DNA of 64,000 bases from Phyto melanocephala (Eukaryota > Arthropoda > Insecta > Diptera > Rhinophoridae), in the NCBI GenBank assembly GCA_941918925.1, contig OW799233.1:127682833-127746832 (forward strand). Direction: 5' to 3'. The notes beneath the pieces were generated by a model. That model did not search any database. It was not told where the DNA came from and worked only from the letters and a program-made list of their open reading frames with translations. Shown here one piece after another: positions 11,000 to 22,200 of the stretch. A program made the translations under genes and the position numbers. Position 1 is the first letter of the stretch, and the number at the start of each line of letters is the position of its first letter.

Positions 11000-13165
11000 G
11001 TGGTGGGGTATTTAGTTATTACCCTAATACTTTGTATACTGTATTTTTGTTATTAAAAAAAAAAAATTAACGACTAAAATGCAACTCTGCTAAAAATGGA
11101 ACAAAATAAATTGCTTCTGTAAAAGCTTTTAAAATTAAATCAACTACCTTTAAAATTGTTGTCAATAAAACTAAGGTTCTAAGGCTTTATTTAAATCAAG
11201 ATTTAAATTTTAATTAATTTTTTTTTACGAATAATTAATTGTTATTGTCATATTTTTTAATTGTCATGTGAATGTACATAAATGAAATAAAAATTTTGTT
11301 GAAATAAAAAGTCAAGATTTTCAAATTGAGTTTTACATCCCTGATCATAAAGTTTCAGGGAGATTTGACAAAATAAAAGTAATACAAGTTTAAAAAAATT
11401 ACATCCATATAATTAACACTCTAAACTAAAAATCATTTTGTTTTTCTTTTTTTTTCCTGGCATCAGTTCCGGTACATTTTGTAGTTATTTTTTCTCCCTT
11501 CATCTCTATAAACATTTCGGTTTTATTATCTTTGCAATATGAGTGAATGTTTATGCCTTGTAGCCGGGATATGTAACAACAGCAGCAACAATCATCGACT
11601 GCTCTGCAGTCGACAACAAAAACTTAAATAAAATTTGAAGTCTACCCCCCTTAAACTTGGCATTACAGTCATACATATGTATATTAAGTCTGGGAAGGGG
11701 GTGCAGTAAATTTCGTCAATGGTTCTGCAACAAAAAAAAAAATCCCCAAAAGCCCGGTTAAGGAGTTGTAGTTTTTTTGTAGTTCGTGTTGTTGCACATA
11801 AAAAATGAGAGAAAAAACAAACGACAGACAGTTAAGCAATTCAATACGACATTGAAAATGTGGATAGTAGAACAAGAGCAAGGATAAACATGTACATGAT
11901 ACAAGGATATTTCGAGGTATTTGTATTGGTGTGAGTGTGTATATTTAGTATTATACTGTGTTTAAATGAATAAAACAACACTGAAACGAGAACATAATAC
12001 AATAACAATTCACATGATGTCAGTTTATAATCGTGTATACTGCACAATCTGCTTTCCACAAACGAACATACACATACACAAAAATTTTAACTTTTGATGC
12101 TACCACATGCAGCAGCAGCAGCAACAACAGCAGCCGTGGCGGCTTTATCAGACAAAATAAATATTTCATGTATGTATGCATGAATGTATGTATGGAGAAA
12201 CGGATAAGTTAAGTTGACTGTAGATGAGATGCTTCGTTAACTGGTGGTGTGGAGTGGAGTGGGGTATTAGTCAGCCTGATGTTGATATTTCGACTGCACT
12301 TTGTTCCACTTGAAGGCTTAAATAATGATTGTGTGTTTGTTTTATATTTTAACTTTGTTTTTGCTTTTTATTAACGTTTTTTGGGTTTATGTATTGTAAA
12401 TGTCTGGCTGCTTGGCTGGCTGTCTGCCAAACCTACAGACAGACATACAATGATGTCTCCCACTATTACTATAGCATTTGTTTGCATTTCCGACCAATAT
12501 ACTGCTAAATGTAGACACAGATGTACGATTGTGTATGTTTGTTATTGCAGAGATACGTTTCTTTACCGGCATAAAATGTTATTAAACTGATAAAAAAAAA
12601 CAAGTAAAAACAAAATTTTCCAAAAAAATGTTTGAATTTTTAAGGTAAATGCGACCTTTAGGTGCTATAATAGTAAATCGAATTAAGATTTAAATTGTTT
12701 GTATATCACAACCAGACTGACAAAATTTGGATTGCTTAGAAACTGTGTTTATTAAATTAGAATTGGTGAATTTACAAGGTGTGCTATCTGTCGTATTGTT
12801 ATAATTTTTTAAAATTATAAAATTGTTTTGAAGTTTTATAATGAACAATAAACAGGCCGTTTAAATGGCAATATCGAAGCAGTGGGTAATTGGTGAATAT
12901 CCAAAAGCATCGATAACTGCGCCTCTATGCAAACAAAGCTACACTTAATGCAAAAAATAAAATCTAATGACCATACAAGGCATAAAGAGTTAAATTAAAG
13001 TGAATGAGTATTTTTTAAGCCAAATCGTTCTAAGCGATTAAACATATATGTACTTCTTTGAAAATACAATAAGACACGTTGAGAAGAAACTGTTACTACT
13101 GAGCGATACTCTGAAGTGAAAACAAAGTTTTTTCCATTTAGTAAAATATGATAACGATAACATGT
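11000..13165. other. Intergenic stretch, nothing recognised
   Basis: Contains a CAG-rich microsatellite near 12.11-12.14 kb, ATGTATG runs near 12.17-12.2 kb and poly-A/T tracts. The short open frames around 12.4-12.6 kb on both strands overlap and show no family features. Confidence 0.5.
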
Positions 13166-13170
13166 GGTAC

Positions 13171-13775
13171 AGTTAGGGTTGCCATTTCGATTTAAAAAAA
13201 AAAGAGGATGCCAGCATAAAAAATGTAGGACATCTGCCCAAAAAAAGAGGACACATTAAAAAAAAATAAAATTTGATAAAATTTACGACGCCATTTAAAA
13301 TACAAAAACAAAGTTTGTTTTTACGAAAAAACTTTATTTACAAAAATACAAACTGAACAAATCATTTTGATTTAATGGTTGAAAATAAAAACAAAAAAAC
13401 CAAAAAAAAAAAACAACAAAAATTCATTGCATTCATTATCGGGAATGTACACTTAAAAATTTTACATATATTTTTCAACACTTCCAATATGAGCCAATAT
13501 ATTACCATCGCATCTCTTCAAGTATTTGTAAAACTCTAGGCAATCCATATCAAAATTATATATCCTTACTATATTTTTTGTTCAAGACTTTCTTCTATAT
13601 CTGGAAAACAAATTTTATGAAAAACACACAGCTGACAAGCAGACCCCTTTGCCAAACTTTTTTAGATTAAAAGACAAGTTAAAATAGGCCACTTCGATAA
13701 ATAGCGACAATTAAGGATAATAAAACTAAAAGAGGACGGTGTCCGGGGAAAAGAGGACGAATGGCAACCCTAACT
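13171..13775. mobile_element. TIR element with AGTTAGGGTTGCC ends
   Basis: Ends AGTTAGGGTTGCCATT and AATGGCAACCCTAACT are perfect reverse complements. Sub-terminal AAAAGAGGA motifs are repeated at both ends (e.g. AAAAGAGGACGAATGG). The TAGGGTTGCC type of end resembles hAT MITEs, but I could not find an 8-bp duplication. 605 bp, interior AT-rich. Confidence 0.65.
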
Positions 13776-13799
13776 ATAATAGATGTTACTCTTTCGTCG

Positions 13800-14440
13800 T
13801 TATTGTGCTTCATACGACGAATTTACACGTCGAATTCTTATTGACAAATTCGTCGTGTTGGGTGAAACTCATTGTTCGTCCCAGTTGTGCGCCTACTGCT
13901 TCTTTACAATTTTTTTCTGATGTTAATTTGGTGTTCAAACTTAATTGTATTTACTTTTAAACTGAAGAATGTTTTAAGTAAAATTTGTATCTATATATTT
14001 AAATGTTATCCCCTATTTTTGGATATTTACAACGTCTACTCTTAATACATGTACAAATTAGTTAATTTTAGTGTAGACATGTAATAATACTCTTTTACTT
14101 ATTTTAACAATTCTAATTCCTAATAATTATGTAATTAAATGACTTTCGTTTAGTTTTCTTATTAGAATAGACAATGGCTTTTTAATTTCTTAAAGAGTGT
14201 GACACTTAAGTATAATTGTACGGAATTGTAAGAAATATTGAAGGCTATGTTTTGGTTAAGGCAAATTAATGAATGTGTTTGTACATTGATTTAATATTTT
14301 TGTTAAAAAATATATCAAAATATGTCAAAGAAATGTTTTCCGTTTCTAGTCCCATCTGCTAATGACCTAAAAGTTTTTCTTAATGTGAGTGCGTCTGAGG
14401 GAAACTATTGAAAATTTTTTGTAGTTAAAACCTAAAACTT
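13800..14440. other. Intergenic stretch, nothing recognised
   Basis: AT-rich; no gene or repeat seen. Confidence 0.5.
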
Positions 14441-14442
14441 AC

Positions 14443-14602
14443 TGCCTGTTTAACGATGTCGAAAGAAAACCTAAGCGAAATTTCATTCGTACAAATATAT
14501 TGAAAACAACAACAAAAACTAAAAATTTGTTTTTGTTTTCAACGTATTTGTACGAATGAAATTTCGCTTGGGTTTTCTTTCGACATTGTTGAACAGGCAG
14601 AT
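14443..14602. mobile_element. Fold-back MITE (hairpin of about 160 bp)
   Basis: The left arm CTGCCTGTTTAACGATGTCG, AAAGAAAACCTAAGCGAAAT... is the near-perfect reverse complement of the right arm ...ATTTCGCTTGGGTTTTCTTT, CGACATTGTTGAACAGGCAG. The arms are about 75 bp with a tiny loop. Confidence 0.8.
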
Positions 14603-15059
14603 AATCTAAAATTGAGATAATCACATCATTGTAATTCCGCAGTTTAAAACTACCCTCAGGAAAATTTCCAACTATTTTTTACCACTTTACAGGAAGTTGT
14701 AGCGTGAAAACATATTTAAAGAACAATATCATTTGGAATAATTAATTATTTTAACATAAAATTTTACTTAATAAACGAAAATCGTTATGTTTCTTATTTT
14801 ATACAGCGCAGAATTCATATAATCGTCTTTATTTTAAAGAGCATCAATGTATCAAAATCAACTTAAAAACTTAAAAGTGCTTTCCTGCAAAATTATACAG
14901 ACAGACATAAGCAGTTTTTCCTTACTGGGGGAATATCTAAGTAGACTATTACCATTTTCTTTTTTTAAACAATCACAAATGATTTCAAGGCTACCGTTCG
15001 GCATCCCTTTCTTCACAAGAACACTATTTTACACTGCCGAGTGGTGATTATCGTCTTTC

Positions 15060-15860
15060 TTTATCGCACAGTCCTTTGTAATAGCCAGTATTTCATTCAG
15101 TTTGAGGTTCCCTATACTTAGTATCCATACCTAATGTGTGTCTGCCTGAGATCCTTAATATTTCTCTAGCCAATAATGGATATAAGCTTACTACATGTGC
15201 TGCTCTTTAAGCAGCCTACTGGCACAGTCTACAATAATAATAATCCGTTATTTGTTTTTTTAGTGATGTTTAAAGTTTTCATATCTGGCAACCAACTCAT
15301 TTATCCAGATTATCATACTCCTATTAGAGCCCCAATCAAAAGGCTTTTTGAGCACCATACAAACCTGTGTACAAGTAATTCAATCCATCCACATTTGGAG
15401 CTTTATAGAGTTTACCCATTAAAGAGCTTCGTCTGCACCAACCTTTTCCCAGGGTAATTCTAGGTTCTAGTCCACAGTATGTAGCCTCAGATCCCTTCTT
15501 CGCAAGTTCGTCTACCGCCTTATTCTTAGCTATGTCTAGGTGTTCTTTAGCCTATATAAACGTCATTTTATTTGTAGAAGCACACGTATTAAGCTTTAGT
15601 ATACAATCAAGCACAAAAGAGGAGTTTATATCTATCTGTCACATCCATTTTATAACTGACTGGTTATCAGGAGCAATGAAAATTTTCCCAACTCGTACAG
15701 CAGAAAAAGTTTCTCTGTATGATAGACGGACATGTATTCCCTTAAACTCAAGCTGCAGAATAAGCAAAACTTCAGTGAGTATGTACCAAGAACTGGTCCC
15801 CTGTCCATAAAAAACTAATCAGTAGAGATATTGATGTCGCTTTCCATGTATTAATTTTGC
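15060..15860 (-). mobile_element. LINE RNase H-region fragment, degenerate
   Basis: On the minus strand around 15.45-15.55 kb the frame reads IAKNKAVDELAKKGSEA, matching the C-terminal end of LINE RNase H domains (G..xADELA+.GS). Downstream (to about 15.29 kb) reads ITLGKGWCRRSS and similar. Both flanks dissolve into stops. The plus-strand open frames of 90-odd codons here are shadows. Confidence 0.6.
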
Positions 15861-16031
15861 ATGGCTTCATCCGCTACGAACGTACGATGAAGCCTGTCGA
15901 ACACTTTTACTGTCATAAGCTTCATCGGCATCTGAATTTTTATATACAAGGTCTAGGATTCTTCTATGTCGTACAGAAGTATAGATTACTAACCAAACTA
16001 GGCAAAACTACTCTTATTTGCTCCAAATGTA

Positions 16032-17245
16032 TCGGGTGATTCATCGGTTTTATTTTTAATAGTCGTTTTTTTTCAAAAAGATCAGGCATAACGCATATCA
16101 AACTGCTTCGTCAGTTTTATTCAGAATCGTTTGGCAAGTTATCATGGAAATACTCTCACCACAACAGCGTCTCTAAATGGTTCAGCTGTATTACGAAAAA
16201 CAGCTTTCTGTGAGAAATGTGTTTTGTGCGAGTCGTTGAACTAACGATGCGGATAATCAACCTATTGAAACCGCTATTGACAATACCATTCGCAAGTTCG
16301 AGTCCCATTTTGTATTAGAGGTTGATACTCGACCGTTAAGACCACATCAAGCATGTAGTGAAGATAATGAGGCAGCTGTAGCTGAGAGTGTACGCAAAGA
16401 CCATGACGAATCAATTCGTCGTCGTTCTCAGCAGCTTGGCTTGTGGCATTCGACAAAGATCTCGGCATTTAAGCGTACAACAACTTGTGCAAGAACTGAA
16501 GCCAGGCGATTTAAATTTGGGATTTATCTTCAGACAGTAGACTCTGAAAAAAACTCAATAAAATTCCGGTGTTTTATCGAGAAATTCTGTTCAGTGATGA
16601 AGCACAATTCTGGATCAATAAAAAGTTAATAAACAAAATTGTCGTATTTTGGCTGATGAGCAATCCGAAGAGTACTGAACCCAAACATTAATCCATTTTA
16701 ATCAACGGTATAGTGAGGTTTATGGGCTGATGGAATCATTGGTCCATATTTCTTCGAAAATGAAGCAAATCAGCCAATTGTAACCTTTGCTAACTGAAAT
16801 ACAAGCTCATGGCCTTGGTGAGCAACAATACGGCGCTACCGGCCATATAGCTCTTAAAACAATGGAATTGTTGAGAAATCATTTTGGTGAGCATTTAATT
16901 TCACGTTTTGCTACGGTAAAGTGGCTGTGGTTTCATTGAAAGTACGACATAACTTTTTACTATTTTATATGCGGATAGGTAAAGTCTGAGCTCCTTAGGA
17001 AGAAACATTATTCATTATTCAACATTACTCGTGCTATTCACTATGCTCGAACGGATCGCCAAAAAATTTAAGCTTCCGAATGGACCGCCCCAGCCGTAGT
17101 CATGAGTAACAGTTACATGATATAATTTTCAAGCAGTGAATGCCATAAATTGTTCTTTTTACCGATAATAAAAACTTGAAGTTCTTTTTCAAATTTATAT
17201 GTTTCATTTTACATTATTAAACAAACCTTACGATGAATCACCCGA
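16032..17245 (+). mobile_element. Mariner-family element, full length but dead
   Basis: Inverted ends TCGGGTGATTCATCG and CGATGAATCACCCGA, flanked by TA at 16030-16031 and 17246-17247. The transposase begins at an ATG at 16144 (MEILSPQQRL then a stop), continues as VAESVRKDHDESIRRRSQQL and FSDEAQFWIN (first Asp intact), and later QQYGATGHIALKTM, where the second catalytic Asp is Tyr. Several frameshifts. At 1214 bp it is close to the usual mariner length. A different family from the mariner at 7.45 kb by its ends. Confidence 0.85.
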
Positions 17246-17249
17246 TATT

Positions 17250-18180
17250 TTTACTTAAAAAGTACAAAATTGCTTAAACAAAATTCTTGCTTTCTTGCCG
17301 TTTCTAAATAACACTTTGTTACCAAATCACCCATAAAATTGTATTCCCAAAATAGTTCTCGAAAAATTCTTTTTTGAGTTAAATTTCTAATGTCTAAATT
17401 AACAAACTAAATGCATATGTAAACAAAATCTCTGCTAACTTTGCCGTAGGGTGTTTATATAAAAAGTAAAAATAATTTCCTAAAGGTAGAATAAGAAACT
17501 TTCCTTAGTCGCGCCAAAAGCAGAACAAAAAAAGAAAAACGCCCATAAAGTAAAAGGTACACAAGTCCCTTTTAAAGAGGGTGGGGGGTAGCATTACATG
17601 AATAAATTACGAAGTCTGTTTTGATTATTGGTGGTTGCTGGAAAACGTCTTCAGTAATAAATGTTAGTATGAAGCAGGGAAAACTCAAGCTGTAAGTGAA
17701 TGAATGACTCAATGATTGATAAAAGTTCAATTTTATTTTTTGTTAAGTTTTCGTTTTTTCTTCTTCTTCTGCTCCAACATCATAATATTGGTAATGTTAT
17801 GACTTTTAACAATTGCTACTTCATGTGTCAATTTATGGCAATATAAATGAAAATCATAAAATAGTATAAAGAAGATTAAGTGAAAAACATATTAAATATT
17901 GATCAAGAAACATTTAATGTAGACATGCAATAAATGTTGAAATTCTGTTCTGTCCTTTCGTAGAAATAGGAAACTAAACAAAAGCAGCGGTTGGGTGAAA
18001 ATATCAATTTGAAAATATAATTTGTTATTTTGCTTCTTTGAAAATATTTTGTGCTTTAATTTTGTTAATAAATATATTTATTTCTACAAAATTCAATACG
18101 TATTTCCTTTATCTATTTTCAATAATAACTAAATTTTATTTTTAAAATACTGAAATTTTACAATCATTTGAATGTTAACT
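17250..18180. other. Intergenic stretch, nothing recognised
   Basis: AT-rich with a (TTC)n run near 17760. No gene or repeat family recognised. Confidence 0.5.
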
Positions 18181-18189
18181 TGATTTATA

Positions 18190-18910
18190 GATATACGGAA
18201 CCTCTAAAATTTTTCCGACAATTTTCTGTTCGAACCGACATATGAACTTATGTTCTCCATGACGACAAAATCTCCCACTTTAAATTCTTTCGCGGGAATA
18301 CTATGCCTCAGAAAATATTTCTGACTGCATTGTTGCGACTTGTTTATGTTCCTAAAAGCTTTTTCACGAGACTTTCTCAAGTCAACGACCTCAGCATCAG
18401 TAGTTTCTTTTAAAAATTCTGTTCTGGGTTGAATAGAGGCAGTTGGTTGTACAGCAGTATCAGATTCCGGTGGAACATCACCAGTTATATTTTCAGCATA
18501 AGATTGATTTGAAGCCATTTATTGAACAGAAGTAGTAGCAAAGTTAACCGAAGATGATAGACCAGAAGTTTGGATTTTCGAAGAAACTTCCTCATTCATA
18601 TTATTAGCTGGATTAGCCTTTCCAATAAGGTTAACGGTAGCGTTGGGTTGAAAAGAAACAGTTGGTTGTATAGCAGTATCAGATTGCAGAGAGGGCACAT
18701 ATGGAACATCACCAGTTATTTTTACAGCAGAAGATTGATTGGAAGCCATTGATTGAACAAAAATAGTAGCAAAGTGAACTCCACAATGTTCATTTTTAAC
18801 GCGTATTGTTTTTTGAAATAATGTCCGAAGTTGGGCTATTGTTACGCTTTCTAGGAATTCGATTCCACATTGGTTTAATGCAGTTATAAGCTCCTGACGT
18901 GTTAAGTTGA
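18190..18910 (-). mobile_element. Scrambled Gypsy-type LTR retroelement: gag start fused to integrase end
   Basis: Read on the minus strand. A SAP-like gag start (about 18900-18800, LTRQELITALNQCGIEFL) leads into the unit beginning MASNQS at 18749. A second, near-duplicate MASNQS unit begins at 18518. The second unit runs directly into KSQQCSQKYFLRHSIPA and FKVGDFVVMENISSYVGS, then RKLSEKF, the GPY/F-type C-terminal end of retroviral-like integrases. Protease, reverse transcriptase and RNase H are absent. A stop separates the two units and another follows KF. No LTRs identified. Confidence 0.6.
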
Positions 18911-18949
18911 CGACAAGTATTATTCTAACAATAGTATTTGTTTAAAAAT

Positions 18950-19146
18950 ATTTGTAAGGGCCTTGTTGTGTTTCCCCACTGAGAAAGAGTTTTAGAGAAT
19001 ACGAAATCAAAAACAATATTTGTTAACGAATGTGTGTTAGAATTCTTTCTTAATCAAGCAAAATTTAATTATTAATTAAGAAACAAAAAAGTGTTGAAAA
19101 GTGCGGCAAAATTGTTGCGTTAAAGCAAACATTTTAAACCAACGTA
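18950..19146 (+). promoter_or_regulatory. Probable 5' UTR / promoter-proximal region of the M1-like gene
   Basis: The last about 130 bases before the start have the A-rich, stop-dense look of a fly 5' UTR, with GTGTTGAAAAGTGCGGC and AAACCAACG just before the start. No convincing TATA box, Inr or DPE could be placed. A degenerate Gypsy-type element ends within about 50-200 bp upstream, so any core promoter is compact or borrowed from that element, or further non-coding 5' exons lie upstream. Confidence 0.3.
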
Positions 19147-19285
19147 TTGGCAGGAAGACAAAGCGGTAGTGGCCCCGTTAAGATTTCGATCGTTGGCGGT
19201 GGTCAGAGAGGTTCTAAGGTTTGGCGACGTGAACGTATAGAAATGACAAATGATCCAGATTTGGATGATTGTGCTTTTTTATCAG
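19147..19285 (+). CDS. Exon 1: cytoplasmic N-terminus of the M1-like protein
   Basis: Encodes residues 1-46 plus the first base of codon 47. It is Gly-rich, then basic (KVWRRER), then acidic (DPDLDD). The donor is TCAG|GTAAAG. No ATG opens the frame: the first sense codon after an in-frame TAA is 19138 ACC, and the likely initiator at 19147 is TTG. The local sequence is cgtATTGGCAGGA; removing one T gives ATGGCAGGA, so a single-base insertion (assembly error or true mutation) may hide the start. The region just upstream looks like a fly 5' UTR (A-rich, AAAGTGCGGC, AAACC). The first in-frame ATG is codon 33 (19243), which would still leave a cytoplasmic tail. A less likely reading is a 3' splice site at ggcag|GAAGAC. 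Confidence 0.72.
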
Positions 19286-22200
19286 GTAAAGTTAAATATC
19301 GATTTAATATTGTACAAAAAAAAAATAAAAAATTCGTTAAACTATACCTTATAACAACAAATTTGATAAAATCTTTGTAGTTTTTTTATTTGATATATTT
19401 TTTTAAATTTTTTTTAATAAAAATATTTCAATCATTTTTAGAAATATTTAGTTTGAATTTTCTATCTGTGGTAATTGCTCTGTTTATAAAATAATTTTGG
19501 ATTAATTCTCTTTATATACAAAAACAGCCCAACAAATTATATTTATTTGAAAATATGCTTCACTTACACTAAGTAAGGGCCAGTTTTGGTCTTCGCAATT
19601 AAATTTAAGTTATCTATAAGTTCTATTTAAATATGCATTTCAACTCATTATCTTACAATTTTACCCATGATTTTATTTCTTAAATATCTTTTATATCTGT
19701 AGTAGTAGAATTGAGGCTACATTTATAGAGTCGAAAATTTTAACATGATAAAACTTAAAACCATATGTCTTGTTATAAAGCGCTAAAGAAAGAAGAGACT
19801 ACTTGCCAGCAAAACTATCAAGGATGTAACAATTGTGTAAAATTGTATTCAAAAACATAATAATGCTTGCTAACGGCATTTATATCGACCAACAGCGCAT
19901 AGACTGTCAAAGCCTATAATTAGTTAACATTTAAAACTAAACAACTGATTTATAAATAAATCGATCTGTCAAATAATGTTATCAAGACAGTGACTAATAC
20001 AATAGTCATGTATCATAAGAGCGTTAACAAACGTCAACATTAGCAAATAAATCCGAACCGTCTTAAGATTCAAATAGAAATTTGATTTACAAAAAAGTAA
20101 GAGCGTTACATTCAGCAGTGCCGAATGTAATGATACCCCTCATATAAATAGGTGTAATGACCACATCGCAGCTAAGCCTTAGCCATTTTCTATATTATTT
20201 TCCATGCCATTTTTGATTTTTAACTTTTACATACATAGCTACTAGTCAATCCCTTTTATTTAATAACCATATTGATGAGGTTAAAAAATTGTTTCACCAT
20301 TAAGTTTCAGATGCCATCTTGAATTTTACCCTTTTTTTTAATAATGTACTGTATTTCACCTGTCAAGCTCGTTTATTCGATACCCATATCGGCTCTTTCG
20401 GTACTATGGAAAATAAAAAAATATTTGAATATTTTACAAAAAAAAAAACACCAAAGACGTTGTATTTTAGTGCTTATATCTTAGTTAGTTTCAAACCGAT
20501 TTGTTAGTTTTTTTCAGAAATAATTTTTGAGACCACGTCTTTAATTTGGTGTTTTTAACGTGTCTCAACGTTATTTAGGAGCTTGACAAATTTGATATAT
20601 TTAAAAAAATATATACATTTTTTCAAATAATTTTTCCCTATAACTTTGTCGATTTGTGACAAAAATCTTCACGGATATCTCTAGAGACATACTATGTCAG
20701 GGATGAAATCATGGTACAATTGTACTTTTTATGGTACTGTACTTTTTATGGTACAATTTTGACCTTGTTGGTACCGTGGTACTACCTCGAGCTACTTGGT
20801 ACAATTTAAAAATTTGTCCATGCTTGCTTTAATTTTGCTTGTGTCTGTTTTATTTAATACTGTCATCTTCTCTGTTTTTGCTACAATGCTGCGAACTTAA
20901 ACTTCTTGCAAAAATCACCTGTTAATTTGGCACCACCTGGTACATGAATTCGACTTGACTGTTGTTATATGTATTTTATTTTATTATGATTCGTAAGCAT
21001 GTAATAATGAAGTACTAAAATGGTTCGATAAGTTTAGCAAATTCAATAGTACCTCTTCCGGTGAAAATGTTTTCACACGACCAAACAAACTTTGAAGCAA
21101 TAAATATTCAGTACAGAGCACCAGCCGATGTGATTGAACTTAGATCGCACAAAGATTCAAATATTTTCTATTTTTGGTCTAAAGTATCACAGATAAAAAA
21201 TGAATTTAATGAGTTCATTATCCCAGATACTTCAAGAATTGTAAGAGGAATTCTGTCTATTTCACATTCCTTGGCCAACGTCAAACGAGTTTTTTTTTTC
21301 AAACCCTAATTTAAACAAAGGAAAGAAATACGTTTCCACTGCTTCAAATTTGATACAAACAAAAGATTTACCAAGGTCAACAAATTCTTGTTGTTTAATT
21401 TTAAAATAACAGAAAATTTATTATCTAAAAGTATTTAATAAGTAAAATTTGTTAAAAAACCGATCTCTACGTTTGAACCTATGAATGTAATATTTAATAT
21501 TTTTTATTATATACTGAATTTTTATAAACATTTTTGTTGAGTTTATGTTTTTAATAATAAATATTAAAAAAATGGTACCGTCATGGCCTAAAAAGTACAT
21601 TTTGTTTTCACACTTGATACAAAATCATAAGATCTATTTCCTTCCCTGTACTAAGTCTATAAATTGTCACAAACGTACAAATAATTTAAATTTTTGTGGC
21701 AAAATAAGGGAATAATTGAAGCAGTAGTGTTTATTTGCTTATATCTTCAAAAGTTATGAGGCTATTGTGATGATTTTCAATCATGATTTGCTTCCAAGTA
21801 ATTCTGATATTTTAATACTTCAAACAGGTATTGGCGATGTCGGCGGGTTTAATAAAACTGATTGCATCTTACACGCGGACAAACAGACAATGCTCAATCG
21901 ACTACTCTGTTCATAAGCTTTCAAAAAATACACATTTATGGGGTTTGAAATGGACCTATATACTCTTAAATTTTCTGTGAAGGGTATATAAATTGGTTTT
22001 AATTATTAGTTCTTTTTCTTTCAAACCAAATGTATGTACACATGGAAACAATAACGGTTGAAATAGCGAACTTTGTGTGAAATTCCTTCAAACTCTAGTT
22101 GCTTGCTATCATTATCACAGTTAGAGTCTTAAAAACTAACAAGTATAACTTGCAAAAAAAGAATATTCATCCCCTATGATGACTGGGATCAGCCTTCCTG

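Noticed and set aside
15176..15810. Two plus-strand frames of 92-93 codons
   Set aside because: Shadows of a degenerate LINE RNase H region on the minus strand.
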